Notes under the pieces: model-generated
Databases searched by the model: none
The model's input: the letters and a program-made list of their open reading frames with translations, nothing else
What the model was told of the DNA's origin: nothing
Program-made: the position numbers and the translations under genes
Source of the DNA: Vulcanococcus sp. Clear-D1
GTDB taxonomy: Bacteria; Cyanobacteriota; Cyanobacteriia; PCC-6307; Cyanobiaceae
Reading direction: 5' to 3'
Assembly: GCF_014654725.1 (NCBI RefSeq)
Contig: NZ_JACVZV010000036.1
Span: 62,001 to 126,000 of the forward strand
Length of the DNA: 64,000 nt
Part shown: positions 33,368-43,052 of the stretch, one piece after another
Numbering within the stretch: the first letter of the stretch is position 1
Layout: each line of letters begins with the position of its first letter

Positions 33368-35590
33368 ATGGCCGCCACCCCTCACGGTTTGAGCCGCGCC
33401 CTGCGCCTCCGCGGCTCCCTCGGGCTGGCCTCCATGCTGCCGCTGGCGGCAGGGGCGGTGTTGGCGGGTGCACCGGTGCTGGCTCAGGAGGCTGCGCCCG
33501 CTCCGGCGGTGAGCCCAGAGGTCAGTCCGCCCGGTGAGGCCCTGGCACGGCCGGCCAAGCCTGAGCCGAAGGTGCTGATCAGCGAGGTGGTGGTGAAGGG
33601 GATCGAGGGCCATCCGGAGCAGGAGCGGCTCGAGATCGCCGTCTACGACGCCATGGCGACGCGGCCGGGCACGCAGGTGACCCGCAGCGAGCTCCAGAAC
33701 GATCTCTCGGCGATCTATGCGAGTGGTTGGTTCTCGGATGTGCGCATCCAGCCGGTGGATGGCCCGTTGGGGGTGCAGCTGGTGGTCACGGTGGTGCCCA
33801 ACCCTGTGCTCACCGAGGTGGAGCTCGAGGGCATCGGGCCGAAGACCCAGATGCCCCCCACCCTGATCCCGGACATCTTCGCGGCCGATTACGGCAAGAC
33901 CCTCAACCTCAACACCCTGCAGGCCCGCATCGGTGAGCTGCAGAAGTGGTATGCCGATCAGGGCTATTCCCTGGCTCGGGTGAGTGGCCCCACCCGGGTG
34001 AGTCCGACGGGTGTGGTGCAGCTGCAGGTGCGTGAAGGCACCGTGGCCGGCGTGGAGGTGCAGTTCCTCAACAAGGAAGGCGAAGCCACCAACGACAAGG
34101 GCCAGCCGATTCGCGGCAAGACCAAACCCTGGGTGGTGACCCGTGAGGTGTCGATCAAGCCTGGCGACACCTTCAATCGCCGCCAGCTGGAGGACGACAT
34201 CAAGCGCCTCTATGGCACCGGTCTGTTCGGTGACGTGAAGGTGACGCTGCGGCCCGTGGCCGGCAATCCCGGCGAGGTGACGATCGTGCTCGGCATCGTC
34301 GAGCAGTCGAGCGGTTCCCTCTCGGGTGGTCTGGGCTACAGCCAGGCCCAGGGTGTGTTCGGTCAGGTGCAGCTACAGGACAGCAACCTGCTGGGTCGCG
34401 CCTGGGATCTGGCGGTGAACTTCACCTACGGCCAGTTCGGTGGCTTGGGAGATATCTCGTTCACCGATCCCTGGATCAAAGGCGACAAGTTCCGCACGGC
34501 TTTCCGGGCCCGGGTGTTCTTCAGCCGGGAAGTGCCTCAGATCTTCCAGAGCCAGAACAACGGCACGATCAATACCGTTTCGGATGTGTCGAACGACTTC
34601 TTCAAGGCACCTTCCAACGCCACGGCGTACAACATCCAGAGCAACAACAACCCCACCGGCACCTCGTTCGGATCGATCTCGAAGGCGGAGAAAGCGGATC
34701 CCAGTCTCAACTGGTTCAATCTCGACAACAACTCGATCGCTCTGCAGCGGATCGGTGGCAACGTTCAGTTCGTGCGCCCCCTGAATGGGGGCAATCCCTA
34801 CAAGCGCGCTCCCTGGAACGTTGTTCTCGGCTTCAGCGGTCAGGAAGTGACACCGATGAATTTCGGTGGTTCGGTGATGCCCTACGGCATGAACACCAAC
34901 AACTACAGCAATGGCAAAACACAGGTCAAAGATGTGATCTGTATTGCCTACAACTGCGCAGAGCATAACCAGTTGGTGGGCGTTCGCGTGGCTGCCACGA
35001 TGAACAACCTGAATGATCCGCGTAACCCCACATCCGGTAATTTCCTCAGCCTGGGTACGGAGCAGTTCTTCTCGGTGGGGCCTGATTCGCCCACCTTCAA
35101 CCGTCTGCGCGCCAGCTACACCCACTACATCCCGGTGAACTGGCTGAAGCTGTTCAAAGGCTGCCGTCCTAAACCTGGCCAGAAGGAGGATTGCAAGCAG
35201 GCTCTGGCCTTCCAGGTCACTGCCGGCACCAACGTGGGCAACCTGCCCCCCTATGAAGCCTTCTGTCTGGGCGGCTCCAACTCCGTTCGCGGTTACTACG
35301 ACTGCGATCTGGGTGTGGGGAAGAGTTTCGGTGAAGCCACCCTGGAATACCGCTTCCCGATCTTCAGCATCATCAGCGGTGAGGTGTTTGTCGATGGCGG
35401 CACCAGCTTCGGCAGCCAGCCGAACGTGCCGGGCAACCCCGGTGGCCTGCTCCTCAAGCCCGGTGATGGTTTCTCGGTGGGTACGGGTCTGATCGTCACC
35501 ACGCCGGTGGGTCCGCTCCGTCTGGAGGTGGCCAGCCAAGACTTCACCGGTCAGTGGCGCTTCAACCTCGGTGTGGGTTGGAAGTTCTGA
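33368..35590 (+). CDS. bamA: Outer membrane assembly protein BamA (Omp85/TamA family)
   Basis: This 740-aa protein inserts beta-barrel proteins into the outer membrane. A signal peptide (roughly LGLASMLPLAAGAVLAG, ending near APVLA) is followed by POTRA repeats (SEVVVKGIEGHPEQERLEI, FSDVRIQPVDGPLGVQLVV, GLFGDVKVTLRPVAG) and a long barrel with GNFLSLGTEQF, GGSNSVRGYYDCDLG and the final RFNLGVGWKF. Cyanobacterial Omp85 typically has three POTRA domains. The start is ATG 33368; a frame extends to 33338. lpxC starts eight bases after the stop. Confidence 0.94.
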   Translation: MAATPHGLSRALRLRGSLGLASMLPLAAGAVLAGAPVLAQEAAPAPAVSPEVSPPGEALARPAKPEPKVLISEVVVKGIEGHPEQERLEIAVYDAMATRPGTQVTRSELQNDLSAIYASGWFSDVRIQPVDGPLGVQLVVTVVPNPVLTEVELEGIGPKTQMPPTLIPDIFAADYGKTLNLNTLQARIGELQKWYADQGYSLARVSGPTRVSPTGVVQLQVREGTVAGVEVQFLNKEGEATNDKGQPIRGKTKPWVVTREVSIKPGDTFNRRQLEDDIKRLYGTGLFGDVKVTLRPVAGNPGEVTIVLGIVEQSSGSLSGGLGYSQAQGVFGQVQLQDSNLLGRAWDLAVNFTYGQFGGLGDISFTDPWIKGDKFRTAFRARVFFSREVPQIFQSQNNGTINTVSDVSNDFFKAPSNATAYNIQSNNNPTGTSFGSISKAEKADPSLNWFNLDNNSIALQRIGGNVQFVRPLNGGNPYKRAPWNVVLGFSGQEVTPMNFGGSVMPYGMNTNNYSNGKTQVKDVICIAYNCAEHNQLVGVRVAATMNNLNDPRNPTSGNFLSLGTEQFFSVGPDSPTFNRLRASYTHYIPVNWLKLFKGCRPKPGQKEDCKQALAFQVTAGTNVGNLPPYEAFCLGGSNSVRGYYDCDLGVGKSFGEATLEYRFPIFSIISGEVFVDGGTSFGSQPNVPGNPGGLLLKPGDGFSVGTGLIVTTPVGPLRLEVASQDFTGQWRFNLGVGWKF

Positions 35591-35598
35591 GCAACGGC

Positions 35599-36441
35599 GT
35601 GACGATCTGGCCCAGCGATTACTCCCAGGCCTGGACCCTGGCGGCAGCGGTGGAGCGCTCCGGCGTGGGGCTTCACAGCGGCGCTATGGCGCGGTTGCGC
35701 TTGGAGCCCTATGAGCAGCCCGGCTACTGGGTGGCCTGGCTGGATGAGCCCAACCTCGCTCCCCAGCGCCTGCATCCCGATCAGGTCTGTGAAACTCAGC
35801 TGTGCACGGCCCTGCAGTTGGATCAGCGCCGCCTGGCCACCGTGGAACATCTGATGGCGGCCCTGGCCGGTGTGGGTATCAGCTCGGCGCTCCTGCTGGT
35901 GGACGGCCCTGAAATTCCGTTGATGGATGGTTCCGCCCAGCCATGGGTGGAGGCGATCGCTGAAGCAGGCCTCAAGCCTCTAGGCGCCCGATCGCCTCAG
36001 CACGCTCTGCAGGCGCCGATCACCCTGCAGCACGGCCAGAGCTTTGCCACCGCCCTCCCCTCCGATTGTTTGCGGCTGGGGGCGGCCATCGAGTTTCCCC
36101 AGGCGGCGATCGGCCGGCAGCTTTATAGCCTCGAGCTCACGCCTCAGGCCTTTGTGGAGCAGATCGCCCCAGCTCGCACCTTCGGCTTCAAGCAGCAGGT
36201 GGAGCAACTGCTGGCCGCTGGGTTAATCAAGGGCGGCGCCCTCGATAACGCTTTGGTGTGTGATGGCGAGGGATGGGTGAATCCACCGCTGCGCTTTGCC
36301 GATGAGCCGGTGCGCCATAAGCTCCTTGACCTGCTGGGGGATCTCGCCCTGGCGGGGCTGCCCCAGGCCCAGGTGTTTGCCTTCCGCGGCTCCCATGGGC
36401 TGCACACGGCCCTGGCCGCCGCTCTGGTTTCTTCGAACTGA
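35599..36441 (+). CDS. lpxC: UDP-3-O-acyl-N-acetylglucosamine deacetylase
   Basis: LpxC (280 aa) is the zinc deacetylase at the committed step of lipid A synthesis. Motifs: [14 protein letters not shown], zinc ligand in [38 protein letters not shown], and the second zinc site [13 protein letters not shown]. The GTG at 35599 is the best start, just after the bamA stop; the open frame reaches back to 35554 inside bamA. The downstream genes complete the first lipid A steps. Confidence 0.95.
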   Translation: MTIWPSDYSQAWTLAAAVERSGVGLHSGAMARLRLEPYEQPGYWVAWLDEPNLAPQRLHPDQVCETQLCTALQLDQRRLATVEHLMAALAGVGISSALLLVDGPEIPLMDGSAQPWVEAIAEAGLKPLGARSPQHALQAPITLQHGQSFATALPSDCLRLGAAIEFPQAAIGRQLYSLELTPQAFVEQIAPARTFGFKQQVEQLLAAGLIKGGALDNALVCDGEGWVNPPLRFADEPVRHKLLDLLGDLALAGLPQAQVFAFRGSHGLHTALAAALVSSN

Positions 36442-36446
36442 CCCCC

Positions 36447-36905
36447 TTGACTGCCACCCCCTCAGCGCCGGCGCCTGTGCTCACCAGTGAGCAGATCCAG
36501 GGTCTACTGCCCCACCGCTATCCCTTTGCGCTGGTGGATCGGGTGATCGAGCACGAGCCCGGCAAGCGGGCTGTGGCGATCAAGAACGTCACCTTCAACG
36601 AGCCGCAGTTCCAGGGCCATTTCCCGGGGCGCCCCCTGATGCCAGGCGTCTTAATCGTGGAGGCGATGGCCCAGGTGGGTGGTCTGATCGTCACCCAGAT
36701 GCCTGATCTGCCCAAGGGGCTGTTTGTGTTCGCCGGGATTGACGGTGTGCGCTTCCGCCGGCCCGTGGTGCCCGGCGATCAGCTGGTGATCAGCTGTGAG
36801 CTGCTCAGCCTCAAGCGCAAGCGTTTCGGCAAGGTGAAAGCCGAAGCGAAGGTGGATGGTGAACTGGTCTGCGCCGGAGAGCTGATGTTCTCCTTGGTGG
36901 ACTGA
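36447..36905 (+). CDS. fabZ: (3R)-hydroxyacyl-ACP dehydratase
   Basis: FabZ (152 aa) dehydrates hydroxyacyl-ACP in fatty-acid synthesis, in competition with LpxA for the 3-hydroxyacyl-ACP substrate. The hot-dog fold motifs [14 protein letters not shown] and the active-site [20 protein letters not shown] are present. It starts at TTG five bases after lpxC; GTG 36478 is a less likely alternative. The lpxC-fabZ-lpxA-lpxB order matches other bacteria and suggests balance between lipid A and phospholipid. Confidence 0.95.
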   Translation: MTATPSAPAPVLTSEQIQGLLPHRYPFALVDRVIEHEPGKRAVAIKNVTFNEPQFQGHFPGRPLMPGVLIVEAMAQVGGLIVTQMPDLPKGLFVFAGIDGVRFRRPVVPGDQLVISCELLSLKRKRFGKVKAEAKVDGELVCAGELMFSLVD

Positions 36906-36916
36906 GCGCCGCCGTG

Positions 36917-37756
36917 ATGTCTTCAGTCGCCATGGAACCCAGCACGGGCGAAACCAGGATCCATCCCACGGCGGTGGTGGATCCGCGCGCGCAGATTGAT
37001 GCGGGCGTTGAGATCGGCCCCTATGCGGTGGTGGGTGCCGAGGTGTCGATCGGTTCCGGCACGCGCATTGGTCCGCACGTGGTGCTGGATGGCCGCGTGA
37101 CCATGGGCTGCCGCAATCGCATCTTCCCGGGTGCCTGCATCGGTGCCGAACCCCAGGACCTCAAATACAACGGTGCCTCCACCGAAGTGGTGATCGGCGA
37201 TGACAACGCCATCCGTGAGTGCGTGACCATCAACCGCGCCACCCATGAGGGTGAGCAGACGCGGATCGGTAGCGGAAACCTGCTGATGGCTTACAGCCAT
37301 CTGGGCCACAACTGCCTGCTGGGTGATCGGATCGTGATCGCCAATGGTGTGGCGGTGGCTGGTCATGTGGTGATCGGTGACCGGGCGGTGATCGGCGGTG
37401 TGCTCGGCATTCACCAGTTCGTGCACATCGGAACGATGGCGATGGTGGGTGGCATGAGCCGCATCGATCGCGATGTGCCCCCCTACGCGATCGTGGAAGG
37501 GCACCCGGGACGTTTGCGCGGCCTCAACCGCATCGGCATCAAACGCAGTGGATTGGCGGAGCTTGATGACGGAGCCCAGGCCAAGCAGCTGCAGCAGGTG
37601 TGGGCTGAGCTCTACCGCAGTGGTGCGGTGCTGGCCGATGCCCTCCAGCAGGTGCGCCGCCAGCCGTTGCTGCCGCCGGCCGAAACCTTGGTCAGTTTCC
37701 TGGAAGCTTCGATCGGTCCTGGCCGCCGCGGCCCGCTGCCAGCCGGTCGTTCATGA
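36917..37756 (+). CDS. lpxA: Acyl-[ACP]--UDP-N-acetylglucosamine O-acyltransferase
   Basis: LpxA (279 aa) acylates UDP-GlcNAc, the first lipid A step. Left-handed beta-helix hexapeptides are visible ([30 protein letters not shown]), with catalytic His in [12 protein letters not shown] and substrate contacts in [20 protein letters not shown] use ATG 36917, one codon after a GTG. The 3' end overlaps the lpxB start by ATGA, which supports coupling. Confidence 0.95.
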   Translation: MSSVAMEPSTGETRIHPTAVVDPRAQIDAGVEIGPYAVVGAEVSIGSGTRIGPHVVLDGRVTMGCRNRIFPGACIGAEPQDLKYNGASTEVVIGDDNAIRECVTINRATHEGEQTRIGSGNLLMAYSHLGHNCLLGDRIVIANGVAVAGHVVIGDRAVIGGVLGIHQFVHIGTMAMVGGMSRIDRDVPPYAIVEGHPGRLRGLNRIGIKRSGLAELDDGAQAKQLQQVWAELYRSGAVLADALQQVRRQPLLPPAETLVSFLEASIGPGRRGPLPAGRS

Positions 37757-38943
37757 GACGACTGCTGATCAGCACCGGCGAGGTGTCCGGTGATCTGCAG
37801 GGTGGCCTGTTGGTGGCCGCCCTGCGCCAGGAGGCTCAGCGGCGTCAGCTTCCTCTTGAAATCGCAGCGCTGGGCGGTTCGCGGATGCGCCAGGCCGGAG
37901 CCGAGCTCTTGGCCGACACAACCCCGATGGGCTCCATCGGCCTGTGGGAAGCGCTGCCGCTGGTGCTGCCCACCCTGCGGGTGCAGCGGCGCGTGAGCCG
38001 CTGGCTGAAGCGCAATCCGCTCGATGGCCTGGTGCTGATCGACTACATGGGCGCCAATGTGAGACTTGGCCTCAAAGTGAAACGGCGCCTGCCTCAGGTG
38101 CCGATTTTTTATTACATCGCCCCGCAGGAATGGGCCTTTCGCGTGGGGGAAGGTGGCTCCACGCGCTTGATCGGCTTCACCGATCGGATCCTTGCCATCT
38201 TTCCGGAGGAGGCCCGCTTCTACGGCGCCCGCGGTGCTCAAGTCACCTGGGTGGGCCATCCGCTGCTCGATACCCTCACGGATCTGCCCAGCCGCGATGC
38301 AGCCCGCGCCCAGCTGGGGCTCGAGGCCGGTGAACGGTTGCTCCTGTTGCTGCCTGCCTCGCGCAAGCAGGAGCTGCGCTATCTCTTGCCGCCTCTGGCG
38401 GCTGCTGCCGCTGAGCTGCAGCGCCGCTGCCCTGGCCTGCGGGTGATGGTGCCGGCGGGGCAGACGGCGTTTGAACCGGTGCTGGCCGAGCTGCTCGCGG
38501 CAGCCGGGGTGCGGGCCGAGGTGGTGCCAGCCGCTCAGGCCGATCAGCTCCGCCCCACGCTGTGTGCCGCTGCCGATCTCGCCCTCAACAAATCCGGCAC
38601 GGTGAATCTGGAGTTGGCCCTGCGGGGCGTTCCCCAGGTGGTGGGCTATCGCGTCAGCCGCCCCACGGCCTGGGTGGCCCAGCATTTGCTGCGCTTCCAG
38701 GTGGATCACATCTCACCGGTGAATCTGGTCTTGCAGGAGCGGCTGGTGCCCGAACTGCTGCAAGACGAGCTCACGGCGGATGCGGTGGTGCGCGAAGCGT
38801 TGCCGCTGCTGGACGACCCCTTGGCTCGCCAGCGCGTGGAGGACGGCTATCAGCGGCTGCGCCAGGCCCTGGGTGAGCCGGGCGTCACCCGGCGTGCTGC
38901 CGCTGCCATCCTGGATGCGATGCCCGCTGCTGCCTCAGTTTGA
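37753..38943 (+). CDS. lpxB: Lipid-A-disaccharide synthase
   Basis: LpxB (396 aa, GT19) joins UDP-diacyl-GlcN and lipid X. Evidence: [73 protein letters not shown] and [22 protein letters not shown]. It starts at ATG overlapping lpxA. Its stop overlaps the TTG start of msrA. No lpxD or later lipid A genes follow in this window. Confidence 0.95.
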   Translation: MRRLLISTGEVSGDLQGGLLVAALRQEAQRRQLPLEIAALGGSRMRQAGAELLADTTPMGSIGLWEALPLVLPTLRVQRRVSRWLKRNPLDGLVLIDYMGANVRLGLKVKRRLPQVPIFYYIAPQEWAFRVGEGGSTRLIGFTDRILAIFPEEARFYGARGAQVTWVGHPLLDTLTDLPSRDAARAQLGLEAGERLLLLLPASRKQELRYLLPPLAAAAAELQRRCPGLRVMVPAGQTAFEPVLAELLAAAGVRAEVVPAAQADQLRPTLCAAADLALNKSGTVNLELALRGVPQVVGYRVSRPTAWVAQHLLRFQVDHISPVNLVLQERLVPELLQDELTADAVVREALPLLDDPLARQRVEDGYQRLRQALGEPGVTRRAAAAILDAMPAAASV

Positions 38944-39572
38944 TCAAGCGCACCGTTCCGGTTCTGTTGGCGCTGGTGCTGCTGCTCTGGCCCCTGGCGC
39001 CCGTGCAGGCCGCCGTGGAGGAGGCCGTTCTGGCCGGAGGCTGCTTCTGGTGCCTCGAGCACGACCTCGAAAAACTGCCTGGGGTGGTGAGCGTGGAGAG
39101 CGGTTATAGCGGCGGCAGCCTGCGCAATCCCACCTACCGCCAGGTGAGTGGCGGTGGCACGGGCCACCAGGAGGTGGTGGAGGTGCGCTTCGACACCGCT
39201 CGCATCAGCTATCCCACGCTGCTGAGGGCCTATTGGCGCAACGTGGATGCGCTGGATGGCGGCGGCCAATTCTGCGATCGCGGTAGTTCCTACCGGCCCG
39301 TGATCTTCACCCGGGGTGATGCGCAGAAGCAGCAGGCTGAAGCGAGTCTCAAGGCTGCAGCACGGGAGCTGGGCAAGCCTGTTTCGGCGATTCGGGTGCA
39401 GATCAAGCCCCTCATCCGCTTCTGGCCCGCGGAGGGCTATCACCAGGATTACGCGGAGCGCAACAGCGTCAAATACAACTACTACCGCTGGGCCTGCGGC
39501 CGCGATCGCCGCCTGGATCAGCTCTGGGGATCAAAAGCTCGCAGCAGCGCCCCCTGGGTGTCCGCCCCCTGA
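38940..39572 (+). CDS. msrA: Peptide-methionine (S)-S-oxide reductase, probably exported
   Basis: MsrA (210 aa) repairs the S epimer of methionine sulfoxide. The catalytic motif is [12 protein letters not shown], and [28 protein letters not shown] and [11 protein letters not shown] are conserved. The N-terminus is a Sec-type signal ([22 protein letters not shown]), so the enzyme is predicted to act outside the cytoplasm, matching the Tat-exported MsrB. It starts at TTG overlapping lpxB, and so sits at the end of the lpx run, an association worth testing. Confidence 0.92.
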   Translation: MIKRTVPVLLALVLLLWPLAPVQAAVEEAVLAGGCFWCLEHDLEKLPGVVSVESGYSGGSLRNPTYRQVSGGGTGHQEVVEVRFDTARISYPTLLRAYWRNVDALDGGGQFCDRGSSYRPVIFTRGDAQKQQAEASLKAAARELGKPVSAIRVQIKPLIRFWPAEGYHQDYAERNSVKYNYYRWACGRDRRLDQLWGSKARSSAPWVSAP

Positions 39573-39728
39573 CCTGCCGCGTTTGGCCTGCCGTTGAGCA
39601 ATTCCAAGGAAAAGCTGAAGGCTCGTGGTGCTGATTTGGGCTGTTTTTGAGTGGTGGAGCGGGTTTCCGCCCTTTTTTCTCTGGGCAGAGTCACCTAGCG
39701 TTGACCTGACGCGAGCGCAGGTGTGTGT

Positions 39729-39920
39729 ATGTATCTGCTGACCATTCGCGATGGTCTTGTGACCCGCCATATCGGCCCTTACGAGAGCCCCAAGCAGGCC
39801 TCCGATGATCTGGATCGGCTGCTGGAGCAGTTCGGTGAGCGCGCCCGCTGGCAGATCCATGCCCTTGAGGCGCCGCAGGATGTCCTTCGGGGCTCAGGCC
39901 GAATGGCCACCGCTGCTTAG
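39729..39920 (+). CDS. Small conserved hypothetical protein
   Basis: A 63-aa soluble protein, MYLLTIRDGLVTRHIGPYES then KQASDDLDRLLEQFGERARW and a short tail. The composition and the alternating beta/alpha pattern look like a real folded protein rather than a shadow. I do not recognise the family. The upstream 156-base gap contains a possible -35-like TTGACC at 39701-39706. It converges on the next small membrane protein with a four-base overlap. Confidence 0.6.
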   Translation: MYLLTIRDGLVTRHIGPYESPKQASDDLDRLLEQFGERARWQIHALEAPQDVLRGSGRMATAA

Positions 39921-40153
39921 GGCTTCTGCTGTCCCGGGTAGCCGCGCAGCAGTCCGCTTTCCACCATCAGGCCCACCCCCGCCACGATGGCCACCAGGCT
40001 GAGGGTTCCGTACCAGAACCAGGGGCCATGGGCCTGGCCGAGGGTCTGCAGTGTGCGGCGTTGAACGGCTTCCCCAAACAGGCACAAACCGGCGGGCAGC
40101 AACAGCACCCCGATCTGTGCCTTGACGAACCAGCGGATCTTGCGAACGGCCAT
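39917..40153 (-). CDS. Small two-helix membrane protein, unknown function
   Basis: The 78-aa product has two hydrophobic segments, about 12-29 (KAQIGVLLLPAGLCLFG) and 46-66 (WYGTLSLVAIVAGVGLMVES), with a basic N-terminus (AVRKIRWFVK). It starts at ATG and lies 33 bases from pepA on the same strand (upstream gene is pepA). I do not recognise the family. Confidence 0.65.
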   Translation of the reverse strand: MAVRKIRWFVKAQIGVLLLPAGLCLFGEAVQRRTLQTLGQAHGPWFWYGTLSLVAIVAGVGLMVESGLLRGYPGQQKP

Positions 40154-40185
40154 GGAGTGCAGCTGGGTCGATCGATGCGGCCAGC

Positions 40186-41676
40186 CTAGGCGGGGCCCCC
40201 GGCCTGCACCCAGTTCACCAAGGTGCGCACGCCATAGCCGGTGGCGCCCGCTGGATCCAGGCCGCGGCCCTTATCGCTCCACACCGTGCCGGCGATGTCG
40301 AGGTGAGCCCAGGCTACTTCGGGAGCCACGAAGTCCTGCAGGAACAGCGCGGCGGTGATCGATCCACCGGGCCTGGGGCCGGTGTTTTTCATGTCGGCCA
40401 GGCCGCTCTTGAGGCCTGCGCGGTAGGAGGCGCGCAGGGGCATGCGCCAGAGGGTTTCGCCGCCCTGGGCTCCCGCCTCAATCAGGCCCTGGGCCAGGGG
40501 ATCGCAGGGCGACCACAAGCCAGCGATCTCCTCCCCAAGCGCAATCACGCAGGCGCCGGTGAGGGTGGCCAGATCCACCACGGCATCGGGTTCCAACTTG
40601 CAGGCGTACACCAGTGCATCCGCCAGGGTGAGGCGCCCTTCGGCATCGGTGTTGTTGATCTCGATCGTTTTGCCGTTGGAGGCGGTCACGATCGCGCCGG
40701 GGTGAATCGCACCGCCACTGATCATGTTTTCGCAGGCGGCCACGATCATGTGCACCTCCACGCCGGCGGGCTTCAGTTCGGCGATGGCACGCATGGCCCC
40801 CAGCACCGCCGCGCTGCCGCCCATGTCGTACTTCATCATGTCGATCTGGGAGCCGGCGGTTTTGAGGTTGTAGCCGCCGGAATCGAAGGTGAGGCCCTTG
40901 CCCACCAGCACCAGGCGGCGATCCGCTCCGCCCTGGGGCCGGTAGGTGAGATGGATGAATTTTGGGGGGAGGTCTGAGCCCTGGGCGACCGCCAGGTAGG
41001 AGCCCATGCCGAGCGCTTCGCAGTCGCTGCGCTCGAGCACCTTGAGCTCCAGGCCGAACTCGCGGGCGATGTCGGCTGCGGTGTCGGCCAGGGCGGCTGG
41101 GGTCACCACATTGGGCGGGGCCGCCACCAGCTCGCGGGCCAGTTCCACACCGCTGCAAACGGCGCGGCTGCTCTCCACGGCGGCCTGGGCGCTGTTGTCC
41201 AGACCCAGCAGTTCCACCTGGCTCAAGCTGGGCTGCGGATCTGTTTCGCTCTTGAAGCGTTGATCGCTGTAGAGGCTCAGGCGCACCGCTTCAGCCATGG
41301 CCGTAGCGGCGGCCTCCGGGGCCAGGCCTTCCACCGGCATGGCCAGCGCGAATTGGCTGGCACCGGCATGGGCCGCGCTCTTGCTGGCGGCCGCGGCAGC
41401 GCTGCGCAGTTGTTCTGGGCCGAAGTCGGCGGGAGCACCGAGGCCCACCAGCACCAGCAGGCTCGGCGTTTGGCCGAGCAGATCGATGCTCAGGCATTCA
41501 CCCGGTTTGCCCTTGAAGCGGCGTTGTTCGAGCCGATCCGCCACGGCAGTGCCGAAGCGCTCCAGCAGTTGGCTGCGGCTGGCCTCTCCCGCTTCGCCGC
41601 TGAACAGACCCACCGCCAGCGCTTCACCGCTCCAGCTGGCAAGGGTGGCGGTGCTGCAACGGATGTCGGCGACCAT
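40186..41676 (-). CDS. pepA: Leucyl aminopeptidase (M17)
   Basis: PepA (496 aa) is a two-metal cytosolic aminopeptidase. The catalytic C-terminal domain shows VGKGLTFDSGGYNLK, YDMGGSAAVLGAMRAIAEL, the signature NNTDAEGRLTLADALVYA, and DLATLTGACVIALGE. The N-terminal domain is more variable. It starts at ATG 34 bases downstream of the GIY-YIG gene on the same strand. Some PepA proteins also bind DNA, which cannot be told here. Confidence 0.95.
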   Translation of the reverse strand: MVADIRCSTATLASWSGEALAVGLFSGEAGEASRSQLLERFGTAVADRLEQRRFKGKPGECLSIDLLGQTPSLLVLVGLGAPADFGPEQLRSAAAAASKSAAHAGASQFALAMPVEGLAPEAAATAMAEAVRLSLYSDQRFKSETDPQPSLSQVELLGLDNSAQAAVESSRAVCSGVELARELVAAPPNVVTPAALADTAADIAREFGLELKVLERSDCEALGMGSYLAVAQGSDLPPKFIHLTYRPQGGADRRLVLVGKGLTFDSGGYNLKTAGSQIDMMKYDMGGSAAVLGAMRAIAELKPAGVEVHMIVAACENMISGGAIHPGAIVTASNGKTIEINNTDAEGRLTLADALVYACKLEPDAVVDLATLTGACVIALGEEIAGLWSPCDPLAQGLIEAGAQGGETLWRMPLRASYRAGLKSGLADMKNTGPRPGGSITAALFLQDFVAPEVAWAHLDIAGTVWSDKGRGLDPAGATGYGVRTLVNWVQAGGPA

Positions 41677-41710
41677 CTCGGCGGTTCAGATGGCGGCGAT
41701 GGTAGGGCGA

Positions 41711-42331
41711 TCAGCCCAGCTCGGCGGTGAAGGGTGTGGCCCAGCGGCCGCGGGTTTCCTTGTTGAAGGGTGGCAGCCAGTGGCGGATCAGGGCCTGCTC
41801 AAGCGCTCGCCTCGGGCGCACCGCCACTGGCGCATCGCTCCAGAAGCGAATGCTCAACTGGCTGCCTAGCCCCACCTGCTGGAGGGCGTCGCAGTAGGCG
41901 GCCAGGTAGCTCTTGCAGTCGTGCTCGCCCTTCCAGCGTCGATCGGCCTGGGCCGTTTCCCCCACGTAGAGCAGCAGGCTGCCTGGGAGGTGGGGCGGCC
42001 GATCGAGCACGAAGTAGAGGGCGGCGCCGGTGTTGCTGGCTTCAGGCCAGCGCCAGAACTGCAGGCTCTGGGGCGCCAGCGCGAGGGGATCCAGCCGCTG
42101 CACCGTCTCGGATGGGCCGACCACGGCGTCATCGAGCAGGTTGATCTGGCCGGCGGCGAGGCTGCGGCCTTCAGCCACGGCAGCAAAGCGTGGTTGCTGG
42201 AAGGCCAGCAACCGCTCCTGCCACTGGCGCAGCTGATGGTCCTGCAGGGGCAAATCCTCTGGGGTGGCGCTGCTGCCGCCAAGCGGTTGGGCAAACAGAT
42301 CGCCCTGACGGTGGGTGGGACCCTTCACCAT
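41711..42331 (-). CDS. GIY-YIG nuclease-domain protein
   Basis: The 206-aa protein carries a GIY-YIG-like domain in its C-terminal half: LLLYVGETAQADRRWKGEH, then CKSYLAAYCDAL and a C-terminal RRALEQALIRHWLPPFNKETR segment resembling the conserved Glu-bearing end. The first two motif residues are LLLYVGE rather than strict GIY/YIG. This cyanobacterial type is annotated as a GIY-YIG nuclease family protein of unknown role. I use ATG 42331; a longer frame reaches 42379 inside the next gene. The upstream HhH-domain gene suggests a nucleic-acid-related pair. Confidence 0.75.
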   Translation of the reverse strand: MVKGPTHRQGDLFAQPLGGSSATPEDLPLQDHQLRQWQERLLAFQQPRFAAVAEGRSLAAGQINLLDDAVVGPSETVQRLDPLALAPQSLQFWRWPEASNTGAALYFVLDRPPHLPGSLLLYVGETAQADRRWKGEHDCKSYLAAYCDALQQVGLGSQLSIRFWSDAPVAVRPRRALEQALIRHWLPPFNKETRGRWATPFTAELG

Positions 42332-42335
42332 CCGC

Positions 42336-43019
42336 TCAGGCAGAACGGGGCAGCTGCGGTCCAGCCGGACCCTGGCCAAAGCGCACCTTCCCGATCAGCT
42401 CCTCCACCAGGGCGGGCGGCAATTGCAGGCGCTGCTGGAGATCCGCCAGATCCAGAAACGGGGCACGCTGGCGCTCGCGCAGCAAGCGGCCCCGCCGCAC
42501 CGCATCGAGTTGCGGCAGCTCGCGCTCCAGTGCTGCGCCTGGGGCATGGTTGAGGTCCACCGGTCGGGGGCTCGCCTGCAGCGGCGCGCCATCGCCGTAC
42601 CAGCGGAACAGCAGCAGCGGCTCCCAGGCTGTTGCCTGGCTGCGCGGCAGCTCCAGCAACCGCTCCAGATCGTCGAGCCCGCTCAGTTGCACACCGCCGC
42701 GCTGCAGCCGCAGCAGCAAATCCACCTGGGCCGGTGTAATGCCGGGCAGGCGCAGCCAGTCGTCGGCGCTGGCACGGTTCACATCCAGGCGCCAGCCCAA
42801 TGCCGCTGCATGTCGCACCTCGCTGGGGTCTTGCAAGCGGCGCTGCGGATCCTGGCGGAGCTTCAGCTCAAGCAAGTCGCGCTCCACAACCTCGTCTGCA
42901 GCTGTTGCCTCGACAGCCATCGCCTCGGCTGGCTTGGCTGGTTGGGGGCGACGCGGCAGCTGCCCCGTGGCCTCCAGAAGGCTGCGTGCAAGCGGATCCA
43001 ACCAGTGGCCACGGGCCAT
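42336..43019 (-). CDS. Helix-hairpin-helix domain protein (ComEA-like)
   Basis: The 227-aa protein has two to three helix-hairpin-helix units: DVNRASADDWLRLPGITPAQ, VDLNHAPGAALERELPQLD and a final FLDLADLQQRLQLPPALVEEL. These match the ComEA/HhH DNA-binding arrangement. There is no clear signal peptide or membrane anchor, so it is not a standard exported ComEA. The gene is four bases upstream of the GIY-YIG gene in the same direction. Confidence 0.78.
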   Translation of the reverse strand: MARGHWLDPLARSLLEATGQLPRRPQPAKPAEAMAVEATAADEVVERDLLELKLRQDPQRRLQDPSEVRHAAALGWRLDVNRASADDWLRLPGITPAQVDLLLRLQRGGVQLSGLDDLERLLELPRSQATAWEPLLLFRWYGDGAPLQASPRPVDLNHAPGAALERELPQLDAVRRGRLLRERQRAPFLDLADLQQRLQLPPALVEELIGKVRFGQGPAGPQLPRSA

Positions 43020-43052
43020 GGCGGCGGCGGCGAAAGCGAGTGTTGCCCGACC

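Noticed and set aside
34373..35539. 388-aa open frame opposite bamA
   Set aside because: Antisense shadow in a GC-rich gene, with no start signal and no family features.
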